A stretch of 64,000 bases of DNA from Microbulbifer pacificus. GTDB taxonomy: Bacteria; Pseudomonadota; Gammaproteobacteria; Pseudomonadales; Cellvibrionaceae. The translations under genes were made by a program, and so were the position numbers. Positions within the stretch are counted from its first letter, which is position 1; each line of letters begins with the position of its first letter. Of this stretch, positions 18,887 to 27,374 are shown piece after piece. The notes under the pieces were generated by a model, which was not told the origin of the DNA, searched no databases, and worked only from the letters and a program-made list of their open reading frames with translations. Where the stretch lies: assembly GCF_033723955.1 (NCBI RefSeq), contig NZ_CP137555.1, positions 1,384,501 to 1,448,500 on the forward strand, written 5' to 3'.

Positions 18887-19918
18887 ATGCGGGTTATGCT
18901 GACGCTCGATTACGAGCTATTTTTTGGCAAGCAAACCGGTACACCGCAGGCCTGTATGATCAAGGGCTGCGATGCGTTGCTGAAAGTACTGGAAAACCAT
19001 TCAGCGTCCGCCGTCTTTTTTGTCGACGCCAGTTACCTGGTACGACTGCGAGAATACAGTCGCCGCTCCGTCAAACTTGCGCGCGACTATTCGGATGTAG
19101 TTTCGCACATACGCCAGCTCGAAGCGTGTGGCCACCAGATACAACTTCACATACATCCGCACTGGTTCGATTCTTGGCACGATGGCGGCCGTTGGCACAT
19201 GGTTACCGACCGCTACCGGCTTGCACAGTGGTCGCGCCAAGATATCGCAAGCCTGGTCACCCGATGTGTACGGGAACTCAACTCCCATCTCACGCGCAAA
19301 GTTTTCGTTTTTCGCGCGGGCGGCTGGTGTGTGCAGCCATTTTCCTCCATCGCCGATGCACTCTGCACAAATGGTATTCGAGTGGACAGCTCCGTATTCC
19401 ATGGTGGTGCCGCCGAGTCCGAAGTGCACCGGTTCGACTTCCGCTCAGCACCCCGGCGTTGCTGCTGGAGATTTGATACCGACCCTTGTCAACCGGAGCC
19501 TAACGGCGCTTTCACCGAAATGGCGATATCGTCCCAGTATGTTTCGCCGCTCTTCTACTGGCGGTTTGCGCTTGTCCGGCTGTTTGGCCAGGCAAATCGA
19601 CACACAAGGTTTGGTGACGGCTCTCCGATAGAAAATGGGCGCCGGGATTTATTGCACTTGCTGACGCACTACTCCCATATGGCAGTGTCGATTGACGGCT
19701 ACAAGGCAACGCTACTGCGCCGGGCCTTTCAACAGGCCAAAAAGCATCAACACACACATTTCGTCGCCATGGGCCACCCGAAATCCCTTACTCCCTTTGG
19801 ACTTGAACACCTCAGCTCGTGGCTCGACGAAGTCTACAGTAACGGCGGACAACTCGAAGGTTATCCACAACCGAAAATCAACACACATGCACCGGCCCCT
19901 GCACTCGCGGATGGGTAA
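18887..19918 (+). CDS. NodB-like/WalW-type polysaccharide deacetylase-family protein
   Basis: The 343-residue protein opens with MLTLDYELFF. Its aspartate and glutamate (Asp8, Glu10) match the N-terminal acidic motif of carbohydrate esterase 4-like folds. It has an LHIHPHW segment (His88, His90, His92) that fits the metal-binding histidines. A further segment, FRAGGWCVQP (about residues 145-154), matches the family's conserved arginine motif. There is no signal peptide, so it should act in the cytoplasm, perhaps on a nucleotide or lipid-linked sugar. It begins 2 nt after wecC. Role as deacetylase is inferred from fold motifs only. Confidence 0.72.
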   Translation: MRVMLTLDYELFFGKQTGTPQACMIKGCDALLKVLENHSASAVFFVDASYLVRLREYSRRSVKLARDYSDVVSHIRQLEACGHQIQLHIHPHWFDSWHDGGRWHMVTDRYRLAQWSRQDIASLVTRCVRELNSHLTRKVFVFRAGGWCVQPFSSIADALCTNGIRVDSSVFHGGAAESEVHRFDFRSAPRRCCWRFDTDPCQPEPNGAFTEMAISSQYVSPLFYWRFALVRLFGQANRHTRFGDGSPIENGRRDLLHLLTHYSHMAVSIDGYKATLLRRAFQQAKKHQHTHFVAMGHPKSLTPFGLEHLSSWLDEVYSNGGQLEGYPQPKINTHAPAPALADG

Positions 19919-20028
19919 GCGCTATTCGTTGTTTATCTCGCGCCTATCGGTTTTCCCTGCAAGCCCCATGGGATAACGCACTCCTTTTCCGCGGCGATTT
20001 GAACTCATAAATTGGAGATATAGCCATA

Positions 20029-20820
20029 ATGCACAGAATCGAACTACTAGGCGTACCGATGGATGTGGCCTCCATGCCCGATACCGTGGCATCTATTGCA
20101 GAAAGAATACGCAGCGGAGTGTTCACCCAGCACGTGGTTGTGAACGTGGCCAAGTTGATTCATATGCAGCGCGATGCGGAGCTATCTGCGTCGGTTAAGT
20201 CCTGTGACATCATCAATATTGACGGAATGGGTGTCGTTTGGGGGGCACGTTTTCTCGGCCATGACATACCCGAGCGGGTAGCGGGAATAGACCTGTTTTA
20301 CTCACTGCTCCACATGAGTTCAGAACATGAATTTCCGGTATATTTTCTCGGCGCCCGGGAGCAGGTGGTGCAGGATGCGGTTTTAAAGCTAAAATCGCGT
20401 TTCCCCCAGCTAAACGTTGCAGGCTGGCATCATGGCTATTTCTGGGACGAGGAGGAGGCCGTGGTGGAGAAAATCCGCCAATCCGGTGCGCGATTGCTTT
20501 TTGTCGCCATCACTTCACCTCGCAAGGAAAATTTCATCCACCGCTGGCGCGATACCCTGGGTGTCGATTTCGTGATGGGTGTCGGTGGCACCTTCGATGT
20601 GGTCGCAGGAAAGGTCCAGCGAGCACCGCTGTGGGTGCAACGGGCCGGTCTCGAGTGGATGTTCCGGATGCTGCAAGAGCCCGGACGCATGTGGCGCAGG
20701 TACCTTTTTACCAACAGCGCCTTTGCATGGCTATTGCTCAGGGAAAAATTGCGTAGCCGGCTTTCACGCCGCACACCGAAGCGGGCTCAATTCCAACAAG
20801 TTTCCCGCACGAGTAAATAG
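20029..20820 (+). CDS. WecG/TagA/CpsF-family glycosyltransferase
   Basis: The 263-residue protein has the family's conserved pieces: NVAKLIHMQRDAEL (about residues 39-52), IINIDGMGVVWGARFLG (about 62-78) with the key aspartate, YFLGAREQVV, and the VGVGGTFDVVAGKVQRAP region (about 183-200). It ends with a basic, amphipathic segment as in the membrane-associated members. WecG transfers ManNAcA to undecaprenyl-PP-GlcNAc; TagA transfers ManNAc. With wecB and wecC just upstream, transfer of ManNAcA is the natural guess. GGAG lies about 11 nt before the ATG. Confidence 0.85.
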   Translation: MHRIELLGVPMDVASMPDTVASIAERIRSGVFTQHVVVNVAKLIHMQRDAELSASVKSCDIINIDGMGVVWGARFLGHDIPERVAGIDLFYSLLHMSSEHEFPVYFLGAREQVVQDAVLKLKSRFPQLNVAGWHHGYFWDEEEAVVEKIRQSGARLLFVAITSPRKENFIHRWRDTLGVDFVMGVGGTFDVVAGKVQRAPLWVQRAGLEWMFRMLQEPGRMWRRYLFTNSAFAWLLLREKLRSRLSRRTPKRAQFQQVSRTSK

Positions 20821-20926
20821 CTAGCCGGTAAGAGAATAAGTCGCTTCGGCAATTACACCCGCGACCATCTGGCAGCGGTTTTTTCCGTGCCTGAAAATCA
20901 GCCTTTGGATAACCGGATTACAGCCT

Positions 20927-21676
20927 GTGCAAATTGATATTAACTGCGATCTCGGTGAGGGTGTCAACATCGATGACTGCGCTCGCGATGCGGTATTAAT
21001 GGGCTTCATCTCCCGCTGTAATATTGCCTGCGGCGGACATGCCGGCGATGACACCACCATGGCGCTTACAGTGGAAAATGCCTTGAAGCAACAGATCGCC
21101 ATAGGTGCGCACCCCGGCTATCCGGACCGGGACAACTTCGGGCGGAAGTCACTTACGCTGCCGGAAAGCGTGTTACTGCAAAGTATCGCCAAGCAGATCG
21201 AGAGCCTGTACGACATTACCGCACGAGCCAACGCCGACCTCAGTCACGTCAAACTGCACGGTGCACTCTATAACGACGCGGAAGGCGACCCGAAACTGGC
21301 GCACGCGATAGTCGCCTTGTTTCATAAGCGCTTCCCTCAACTGACGGTTCTCGGCTTGGCCAATGCAGCGATGGAAAAGGCCGCGCGGGACCTGGGGCAG
21401 CCTTTTTTACGCGAAGGATTCATGGATCGCCGCTATCTGAATGATCACCAGCTCGCCCCACGCTCCCAGGCCGGTGCGGTAATAGACGATTTCGTCCTGT
21501 GCCGGCAACAGACAATGTGCCTGATCAAAGGCGAAACATTTTCTTCCATCGAAGGCAAACCTCTGGCCTTCACCGTAGACAGCATTTGCCTGCACAGCGA
21601 CAACCCACAAGCCCTGCACATAGCGTCCCGACTTCAACAGGCGTTGCATGAGGCGGATATCCGCATTTGCGCATGA
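20927..21676 (+). CDS. pxpA: 5-oxoprolinase subunit A (LamB/YcsF family)
   Basis: The 249-residue protein has all main motifs of PxpA: IDINCDLGEG at the start, GFISRCNIACGGHAGDDTTM (about residues 26-45), GAHPGYPDRDNFGR and SHVKLHGALYND. With PxpB and PxpC it forms the ATP-dependent bacterial 5-oxoprolinase, which opens pyroglutamate, a damage product of glutamine, to glutamate. The start is a GTG at 20927; no in-frame ATG is close and the motif begins at residue 3. Its stop overlaps the pxpB start (ATGA). Confidence 0.93.
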   Translation: MQIDINCDLGEGVNIDDCARDAVLMGFISRCNIACGGHAGDDTTMALTVENALKQQIAIGAHPGYPDRDNFGRKSLTLPESVLLQSIAKQIESLYDITARANADLSHVKLHGALYNDAEGDPKLAHAIVALFHKRFPQLTVLGLANAAMEKAARDLGQPFLREGFMDRRYLNDHQLAPRSQAGAVIDDFVLCRQQTMCLIKGETFSSIEGKPLAFTVDSICLHSDNPQALHIASRLQQALHEADIRICA

Positions 21677-22440
21677 TCCCGCCATTCACACTGCGCCAGA
21701 ATGGCGATGCGGCACTGGATATATGCTTCGACGCTACTCCGGGTGAATCCCTGAGCCGGGTCGTCATCAGCCTGAAAAATACGCTGGAGCGCGCTGTACA
21801 ACGGGGAGATTGGCCGGAGTTGAGGGAGCTGATCCCGGCCTATCAATGCCTAACTGTCTGCTATGACCCGTTAGCGGCACAAGAGCCGGTGAATGTTTCA
21901 CTGCAACAGCGCATTCGGGAATTTGTGGCTGAGACCATTGTCTCGACAAGCTTCCCGGACGCGGCGGATCAATCACAGGGTTCACAGATAGTGGTAATCC
22001 CTGTGTGCTACGACGCCCCCTACGCGCCGGACATGAGTGCAGTCTGCGCACATACCGGCCTGAGTCAAAGCCGTGTCATCGAACTGCACTGCCAGCCGGA
22101 TTATCTGGTGCATATGCTCGGCTTCACCCCGGGGTTCCTGTACCTGGGCGGCCTCGCTCGCGAACTCCAGTGTCCCCGCAAGGCAAAGCCTGAGCTGCGC
22201 GTGGCTGCTGGCTCTGTCGGTATCGGTGGGGCTCAGACCGGTATTTATCCACAATCCACCCCGGGCGGCTGGCAGATTATCGGCCGCACCCCTCTCTCGC
22301 TATTTGCTCCCTACCGGGAATATCCTTTTATCGCCCGCCCGCTGGACCGTATACGTTTTGTGTCGATCACCTCACAGGAATTCGAAGCCATGAAACAAAG
22401 CGCCGCGAATACCTCAAATCCAGTGAAAGAGACCACCTGA
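21673..22440 (+). CDS. pxpB: 5-oxoprolinase subunit B (KipI-like)
   Basis: The 255-residue protein carries the KipI/PxpB signature GFTPGFLYLGGL (about residues 153-164), then VAAGSVGIGGAQTGIYPQ and STPGGWQIIGRTPL. It is the partner of PxpC in the ATP-dependent, kinase-like half of 5-oxoprolinase. I chose the ATG at 21673 because it forms an ATGA overlap with the pxpA stop; a TTG two codons upstream is also in frame. The stop overlaps the pxpC start (TGATG). Confidence 0.92.
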   Translation: MIPPFTLRQNGDAALDICFDATPGESLSRVVISLKNTLERAVQRGDWPELRELIPAYQCLTVCYDPLAAQEPVNVSLQQRIREFVAETIVSTSFPDAADQSQGSQIVVIPVCYDAPYAPDMSAVCAHTGLSQSRVIELHCQPDYLVHMLGFTPGFLYLGGLARELQCPRKAKPELRVAAGSVGIGGAQTGIYPQSTPGGWQIIGRTPLSLFAPYREYPFIARPLDRIRFVSITSQEFEAMKQSAANTSNPVKETT

Positions 22441-23363
22441 TGCTGCGCATTCTGAAGGCAGGATTGCAGACAAGTATCCAAGACGGCGGGCGCAGCGGCT
22501 GGATGCAGTACGGCATTGCAAAAGGCGGCGCGGCCGATCCGGTGGCGATGCAGCTCGCCAACAGTCTGCTGGGCAATCCACCGCATCACCCGTGCCTGGA
22601 AATTACACTCACCGGCCCCGATATCGAGTTTGGCTGTGACCTTTCCATCGCCATTTGCGGTGCGCAATTTGATTTAACGCTAAACGGGCAAAGCATCGAT
22701 AATGACCAGGGAATCGCGGTCAAAAAGGGTGATCATCTCGCCTTCGGTCCACTGCAAAGCGGCGCGCGCGCTTACCTCGCGCTCTCCGCAGAAACGGTGT
22801 TACCAGCGGCCTTTGGCAGCTTGTCCACGCACATACAAACCGAATTCGGCGGCTATTGCGGTCGCGCACTGCGCGCGGGGGATGAAATTCGGCTACGTAA
22901 TTGCCGCCGGGAACCGCCCCGGCAATTATCGAATGATTACCAACTGAGATATTCAGCCAGGCCACAGATACGGGTAATCGACGGGGCCGAGGCAGAGATG
23001 TTCGCCGACACTGCACGGGAACTGTTTTACCGCACGACCTACAGCGTTTCAGCGCAAAGTAATCGTATGGGGATAAGACTGGCGGGAAACGGTTTGGATA
23101 CTGCCGGCTTGCCGCAAATGACGTCATCAGGACTCTGCCCGGGTAGCGTACAGATCCCACCGGATGGAAGTCCGATCATTTCATTTGTAGAGGGTCAGAC
23201 AATTGGGGGCTACCCCCGCCTCGCCCACGTGATCTCGGCTGACCAGCATCTGCTCGGCCAGCTCAAACCGCATGACCGGATAGATTTCTTTCGGGTTGAC
23301 CTGGATACCGCCATCCGCATTCTGCGCGACAAGACGGCGGAGCTAAGCAGACTTATTGAATAA
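22440..23363 (+). CDS. pxpC: 5-oxoprolinase subunit C (biotin-dependent carboxylase-like, KipA-like)
   Basis: The 307-residue protein has the PxpC/KipA motifs: SIQDGGRSGWMQYGIAKGGA near residue 12, DPVAMQLANSLLGN, EMFADTARELFYRTTYSVSAQSNRMGIRL (about 184-212) and the ILSFVEGQT-like stretch SPIISFVEGQTIGGYPRLA. Length is normal. It is the last gene of the pxpABC operon and converges with the yeaC-like gene 20 bp downstream. Confidence 0.92.
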   Translation: MLRILKAGLQTSIQDGGRSGWMQYGIAKGGAADPVAMQLANSLLGNPPHHPCLEITLTGPDIEFGCDLSIAICGAQFDLTLNGQSIDNDQGIAVKKGDHLAFGPLQSGARAYLALSAETVLPAAFGSLSTHIQTEFGGYCGRALRAGDEIRLRNCRREPPRQLSNDYQLRYSARPQIRVIDGAEAEMFADTARELFYRTTYSVSAQSNRMGIRLAGNGLDTAGLPQMTSSGLCPGSVQIPPDGSPIISFVEGQTIGGYPRLAHVISADQHLLGQLKPHDRIDFFRVDLDTAIRILRDKTAELSRLIE

Positions 23364-23383
23364 ATGTGCGCACGTTATGGATT

Positions 23384-23665
23384 TCAGGAAGCCACCCAGG
23401 TGACCGCCTCTTCCTCATGGTCATGGTCATGGTCATGGTCGTGCTTATCGGCACAGGGCGTCGCCTTCGGTGGGACGTAGCCCACGCGCTCCACAGGCGC
23501 CGCGTGCTTTTGCTCCCAGTAGGCCACAGCCTCCGCACACAGCATTTTCTGTTGCGGGGACAGCACAACACCGTTTGGCCACTTACCCAGCTCAATTGCC
23601 CTTTTTAGGCTGCCTACAATTTGCGGATTGAGGATCTGCAGCAATTCATCCAGAGACTGGAACAT
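23384..23665 (-). CDS. YeaC-family (DUF1315) protein with His-Asp repeat
   Basis: The 93-residue protein resembles the YeaC/DUF1315 family, with LNPQIVGSLKRAIELGKWPNGVVLS (about residues 12-36) and QKMLCAEAVAYWEQKH (about 39-54). The family function is unknown. The C terminus carries the odd HDHDHDHDHEEE stretch (about 75-86), which looks like a metal-binding tail. It converges with pxpC. The ribosomal terminator lies upstream of its start, so it has its own promoter. Confidence 0.78.
   Translation of the reverse strand: MFQSLDELLQILNPQIVGSLKRAIELGKWPNGVVLSPQQKMLCAEAVAYWEQKHAAPVERVGYVPPKATPCADKHDHDHDHDHEEEAVTWVAS
23415..23438 (+). repeat. Hexanucleotide repeat TCATGG x4
   Basis: Four perfect tandem copies of TCATGG, plus a fifth variant copy TCGTGC after it. 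On the coding (minus) strand the repeat encodes alternating Asp and His in the tail of the YeaC-like protein. Because the unit is 6 bp, copy-number changes would add or remove His-Asp pairs without a frameshift. Confidence 0.9.
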
Positions 23666-23696
23666 CGAGACTCTACCGTCGAAATTACACTATCAG

Positions 23697-23728
23697 AAAA
23701 AAAGAAAGCCGGTCTGGGACCGGCTTTC
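23697..23728 (-). terminator. Rho-independent terminator after rplQ
   Basis: A perfect 11-bp stem (GAAAGCCGGTC with GACCGGCTTTC, 23704-23714 and 23718-23728) with a 3-nt loop is followed on the minus strand by seven T residues (23697-23703). It lies 46 bp after the rplQ stop and ends the alpha operon. Confidence 0.92.
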
Positions 23729-23774
23729 CTTCGCTCGGCACAGGTATGTACCGATCAACCTAAAGCGCAGGGCC

Positions 23775-24167
23775 TCAGGCTTCCGCAGCCTCTACGGCTT
23801 CGCCCGCTACCGGACGATCCACCAGCTCTACGTAAGCCATCGGAGCCTTGTCGCCGGCACGGAAACCGCATTTCAGAATGCGGATGTAACCGCCCGGACG
23901 GGCTTCGTAACGAGGACCCAGCTCGTCGAACAGCTTGCGCACAGCATCCTTGTCACGGATACGGGCGAAAGCCAGACGGCGATTGGCAACACTGTCTTTC
24001 TTGGCCAGGGTGATCAGCGGCTCGGCAACGCGACGCAGCTCCTTGGCTTTCGGCAGTGTGGTTTTGATCAGTTCGTGCTCTACCAGAGAAGCGGTCATGT
24101 TTTTGAACATGGCCTTGCGGTGAGAGCTGGTACGACTGAATTTACGGCCACTATAGCGATGACGCAT
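23775..24167 (-). CDS. rplQ: 50S ribosomal protein L17
   Basis: [24 protein letters not shown] is the typical L17 start. The 130-residue length is that of gammaproteobacterial L17, with the usual variable Ala/Glu-rich C terminus ([10 protein letters not shown]). L17 binds domain III of 23S rRNA near the exit tunnel. It is the last gene of the alpha operon, 121 bp after rpoA, and is followed by a strong terminator. Confidence 0.97.
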   Translation of the reverse strand: MRHRYSGRKFSRTSSHRKAMFKNMTASLVEHELIKTTLPKAKELRRVAEPLITLAKKDSVANRRLAFARIRDKDAVRKLFDELGPRYEARPGGYIRILKCGFRAGDKAPMAYVELVDRPVAGEAVEAAEA

Positions 24168-24288
24168 AACTCAATTCCTCACGACTTCAATTGCTTTCTC
24201 AGCAAGTCGTCTGGGAGTGGTATTTACCAAAGGTACACACCACTCGGTTTTCTTCACAAGGGCGGGCAGAACCCGCGCCACAAATGCT

Positions 24289-25299
24289 TTACAGGGAGCT
24301 CAGCTTGCTGTCGCCCTTGAGGCTGGCCGGCGGCCAGTTCTCGAGGCGCATACCCAGGGACAGACCGCGGGAAGCCAGAACGTCCTTGATCTCGGTCAGG
24401 GACTTCTTGCCCAGGTTCGGGGTCTTCAGCAGCTCTACTTCGGTACGCTGAATCAGGTCGCCGATGTAGTAGATGTTTTCCGCTTTCAGACAGTTCGCCG
24501 AACGTACGGTCAGTTCCAGGTCGTCAACCGGACGCAGCAGTACCGGATCAACTTCCTCTTCCTTCGCTTCTGGCAGGGAGTCTTTCTCACCTTCCAGGTC
24601 CACAAACACTGCCAGCTGTTGCTGCAGGATGGTGGCGGCGCGACGGATCGCTTCTTCCGGGTCCAGAGTACCGTTGGTCTCCAGATCCAGAACCAGCTTG
24701 TCCAGGTCGGTGCGCTGCTCTACACGCGCGGATTCCACGCTGTAGGAGACGCGACGAACCGGGCCAAAGGAGGCATCCAGCTGCAGGCGGCCGATGGAGC
24801 GAGTCTCATCCTCGTCTTCGCGACGGGCGTCGGCGGGCTGGTAGCCACGGCCGCGCACAACGGTCAGACGCAGGTTGAGCTGCACGTCACCGGTAATGTT
24901 GGCGATGACATGCCCGGGGTTCACGATTTCGATGTCGTGATCCACCTGGATGTCGCCAGCGGTAACCGGGCCCGGGCCCTTCTTGCTCAGACTCAGCACT
25001 GCCTGGTCCTTGCCGTGCATCACCACCGCAATTTCCTTGAGATTGAGCAGGATTTCAATCACATCTTCCTGCACGCCTTCAATTGCACTGTACTCGTGCT
25101 CGACACCGTCGATTTCCACTTCGGTGACGGCGCAGCCGGGCATGGAGGACAGCAGGATGCGGCGCAGTGCGTTGCCGAGAGTGTGGCCGAAACCACGCTC
25201 CAGCGGTTCCAGAACCACTTTGGCGTGGTTCTGGTTGTACTCGGTGACGTCAATACGACGAGGTGTCAAAAACTCGTTGACAGCAGTCTGCATAGCCAT
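24289..25299 (-). CDS. rpoA: RNA polymerase alpha subunit
   Basis: The 336-residue protein has the N-terminal assembly domain ([37 protein letters not shown], about residues 39-75). After a linker comes the C-terminal DNA-binding domain ([39 protein letters not shown], about 264-302), which contacts UP elements and activators. Its length is close to that of E. coli alpha (329). It lies between rpsD and rplQ, as usual. Confidence 0.98.
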   Translation of the reverse strand: MAMQTAVNEFLTPRRIDVTEYNQNHAKVVLEPLERGFGHTLGNALRRILLSSMPGCAVTEVEIDGVEHEYSAIEGVQEDVIEILLNLKEIAVVMHGKDQAVLSLSKKGPGPVTAGDIQVDHDIEIVNPGHVIANITGDVQLNLRLTVVRGRGYQPADARREDEDETRSIGRLQLDASFGPVRRVSYSVESARVEQRTDLDKLVLDLETNGTLDPEEAIRRAATILQQQLAVFVDLEGEKDSLPEAKEEEVDPVLLRPVDDLELTVRSANCLKAENIYYIGDLIQRTEVELLKTPNLGKKSLTEIKDVLASRGLSLGMRLENWPPASLKGDSKLSSL

Positions 25300-25338
25300 A
25301 CCTGTATTACAGTTTTATTCCTTAAATGGAACAGAGCC

Positions 25339-25959
25339 TTACTTGGAGTAGAGTTCCACGATAAGGTTTTCATTGATTTCTGCCGGCAGATCAACGCGGT
25401 CAGGAACACGCTTGAAGGTACCTTCCAGCTTGCTCGCGTTCACGTCTACCCACTCAACGTCACCGCGCTGTGCAGCGAGAGCAACGGAGTTCTGGATACG
25501 CATCTGCTTTTTGGCCTTCTCGCGAATGGAGATGACGTCGCCTTCCTTAACTTGGTAGGAAGGGATGTTCACGGTAGTACCATTCACCAGGATCGCCTTG
25601 TGGGCAACCAGCTGACGCGCTTCGGAGCGAGTAGAGCCGAAGCCCATGCGGTAAACCACGTTGTCGAGGCGTTTTTCCAGAAGTTGCAGCAGGTTTTCAC
25701 CGGTTGCACCTTTCAGGCGCGCCGCTTCCTTATAGTAGTTTGCGAACTGCTTTTCCAGCACGCCGTAGATACGACGAACTTTTTGCTTTTCACGCAGCTG
25801 AACACCGTAGTCGGACAGGCGACCGCGACCAGCGCCATGAACGCCAGGCTTGGTTTCCGCGCGACACTTTGACTCGTGCGGGCGAACGCCACTTTTCAGC
25901 TGAAGATCGGTACCTTCCCGACGGGAAAGCTTACATTTTGGTCCAATATAACGTGCCAT
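25339..25959 (-). CDS. rpsD: 30S ribosomal protein S4
   Basis: The 206-residue protein begins [16 protein letters not shown] and contains the S4 RNA-binding domain ([31 protein letters not shown], about residues 95-125). S4 is a primary 16S rRNA binding protein and in many gammaproteobacteria represses translation of the alpha operon by binding a leader ahead of rpsM. Confidence 0.98.
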   Translation of the reverse strand: MARYIGPKCKLSRREGTDLQLKSGVRPHESKCRAETKPGVHGAGRGRLSDYGVQLREKQKVRRIYGVLEKQFANYYKEAARLKGATGENLLQLLEKRLDNVVYRMGFGSTRSEARQLVAHKAILVNGTTVNIPSYQVKEGDVISIREKAKKQMRIQNSVALAAQRGDVEWVDVNASKLEGTFKRVPDRVDLPAEINENLIVELYSK

Positions 25960-25974
25960 TTCGTCAACCCCCTC

Positions 25975-26364
25975 TTACACGCGACGTTTCTTGGGCGGAC
26001 GACATCCGTTATGCGGGATAGGCGTCACGTCGGTGATGTTGGTGATCTTGTAGCCGCAGTTGTTCAGAGCGCGAACGGCAGATTCGCGACCCGGGCCTGG
26101 GCCCTTAACTTCGACATCAAGGTTTTTCAGGCCGTATTCCTGGGCGGCAGTACCTGCGCGCTCAGCGGCAACCTGGGCTGCGAAAGGGGTGCTCTTACGA
26201 GAACCGCGGAAACCGGAACCACCAGCGGTAGCCCAGCTCAGAGTGTTGCCCTGACGGTCAGTGATCGTCACGATCGTGTTATTGAACGATGCGTGGATGT
26301 GGGCAACACCGTCGACAACGGTCTTTTTGACCTTTTTGCGAACAGTAGTTTTTGGCTTAGCCAT
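25975..26364 (-). CDS. rpsK: 30S ribosomal protein S11
   Basis: The 129-residue protein has the typical [24 protein letters not shown] start and the [18 protein letters not shown] terminus. S11 lines the mRNA path at the platform of the 30S subunit. It is 45 bp after rpsM and 15 bp before rpsD in the alpha operon. Confidence 0.98.
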   Translation of the reverse strand: MAKPKTTVRKKVKKTVVDGVAHIHASFNNTIVTITDRQGNTLSWATAGGSGFRGSRKSTPFAAQVAAERAGTAAQEYGLKNLDVEVKGPGPGRESAVRALNNCGYKITNITDVTPIPHNGCRPPKKRRV

Positions 26365-26409
26365 ACCTGTATCCTAAATCCTGTACTTGTGAAGACTTGC
26401 GCGAAACGC

Positions 26410-26766
26410 TTACTTGCGGATCGGCTTGCGCGGACCCTTACGGGTACGGGCGTTAGTCTTGGTGCGCTGACCGCGAAGCGGCAGGCTGCGACGGTGACGC
26501 AGACCGCGGAAGCAACCCAGGTCCATCAGACGTTTGATGTTCATGGACACTTCACGACGCAGATCGCCTTCAACGGTCAGTTTCGCAACTTCACCGCGGA
26601 TGGTTTCAATCTGCTCTTCGGACAGATCACGAAGTTTGGTGGATTCAGCGATACCTACCGCTGCCAGAATAGACTTGGCCGTAGTGCGACCGACACCATA
26701 GATATGGGTCAGGGAGATCACGGCGTGCTTGTGGTCTGGTACGTTTACACCAGCAATACGTGCCAT
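26410..26766 (-). CDS. rpsM: 30S ribosomal protein S13
   Basis: The 118-residue protein starts [19 protein letters not shown] and ends with the basic [16 protein letters not shown] tail that reaches the P-site tRNA. Five further in-frame codons upstream are open, but the family start and a GGAG about 8 nt before it fix the ATG at 26764-26766. It is the first gene of the alpha operon; its leader (26767-26875) is the likely S4 target. Confidence 0.97.
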   Translation of the reverse strand: MARIAGVNVPDHKHAVISLTHIYGVGRTTAKSILAAVGIAESTKLRDLSEEQIETIRGEVAKLTVEGDLRREVSMNIKRLMDLGCFRGLRHRRSLPLRGQRTKTNARTRKGPRKPIRK

Positions 26767-26787
26767 AGAGGCATACTCCACGTATTG

Positions 26788-26818
26788 TGAACCGGCGCTA
26801 CTTGGTAATGGCGCGGTT
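26788..26818 (-). promoter_or_regulatory. Possible S4 autoregulatory leader structure upstream of rpsM
   Basis: The alpha-operon leader between the promoter and rpsM folds into an imperfect hairpin with GAACCG/CGGTTC arms 22 bp before the start codon. In E. coli S4 binds a nested pseudoknot at this place and blocks rpsM translation. I could not verify the pseudoknot pairing here, so the assignment rests on position. Confidence 0.35.
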
Positions 26819-26880
26819 CAATTCTCAATTCGGCGCTGACAGCGAATAAAAAGCCATCAACACCACCAAAAAGGCGCGCA

Positions 26881-26909
26881 AGAATAGCTTTTCATACACC
26901 AAATTGCAA
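26881..26909 (-). promoter_or_regulatory. Promoter of the alpha operon
   Basis: On the minus strand TTGCAA (26904-26909) and TATTCT (26881-26886) are separated by exactly 17 bp. A GC-rich discriminator TGCGCGCC follows the -10, as in stringently controlled ribosomal promoters. Transcription would start near 26874, about 108 nt before the rpsM ATG. Confidence 0.75.
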
Positions 26910-27081
26910 TAGCCCACCCTCCCAGGGCCCTAACCCGGGGAAAGCGGACGACAGTCAACGCCCCCTTTTGAGACCTTCAAGACAACAATAAAGTGACTTT
27001 TCGGTCTCGCCGCAGACCGGGAGGTTTGCGGTGCGCCTTTTTACACGGGGCTGTGCAGAAAGGCAAATTCTTGATCACTCT

Positions 27082-27113
27082 ATGCAAAACCGGCGCTAGG
27101 TCCGGCTTTGCAT
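27082..27113 (-). terminator. Possible terminator or attenuating hairpin after rpmJ
   Basis: ATGCAAAGCCGG and CCGGTTTTGCAT arms can form a stem of about 11-12 bp with a single bulge. There is no T tract directly after it on the minus strand, so factor-independent termination is doubtful. It lies about 105 bp after rpmJ and before the alpha promoter. Confidence 0.35.
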
Positions 27114-27218
27114 AGATCGACGTCGCTAGCAGCCCTCCCTGGGGCGGACGCCGACCCGGCCTTCCATGGCCGGTCGCTAAGCAATGCTGCGGAATGCCAA
27201 CGGCATTCCGGTCACTGC

Positions 27219-27335
27219 TTAGCCCTGCCGCTGCTTATGACGCGGCTCGGCGCTGCAGATTACCCGCAGAACGCCTTTGCGACGTACGATTTTGCAGTTA
27301 CGGCAGATCTTTTTGATAGAAGCGCGTACTTTCAT
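27219..27335 (-). CDS. rpmJ: 50S ribosomal protein L36 (zinc-ribbon form)
   Basis: A 38-codon gene reading [20 protein letters not shown] and ending in PRHKQRQG. It keeps the zinc ligands Cys11, Cys14, Cys27 and His33, so this is the zinc-binding C+ form; the organism may have a zinc-free paralogue elsewhere. It follows secY by 39 bp, as in the standard spc operon, and is the last gene of that operon. Confidence 0.95.
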   Translation of the reverse strand: MKVRASIKKICRNCKIVRRKGVLRVICSAEPRHKQRQG

Positions 27336-27374
27336 GACCTTACCTCAATTCACTCCTGCTGCAGCGACTGCCGA

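Larger units (their letters stand above)
26767..27218. other. Spacer between rpmJ and rpsM with promoter, leader and hairpins
   Basis: This 452-bp gap holds, in the minus direction, a GGAATGCC/GGCATTCC hairpin just after rpmJ (27191-27209) and a long hairpin ATGCAAA-CCGG with CCGG-TTTGCAT (27082-27113). The alpha promoter (26881-26909) and a leader of about 105 nt then follow. The leader contains an imperfect hairpin GAACCGCGC...GCGCCGGTTC at 26788-26818. No coding region is supported. Confidence 0.6.

Noticed and set aside
24217..25872. A 551-codon plus-strand frame across rpoA and rpsD
   Set aside because: It spans two known genes and a spacer in antisense and has no domain pattern.
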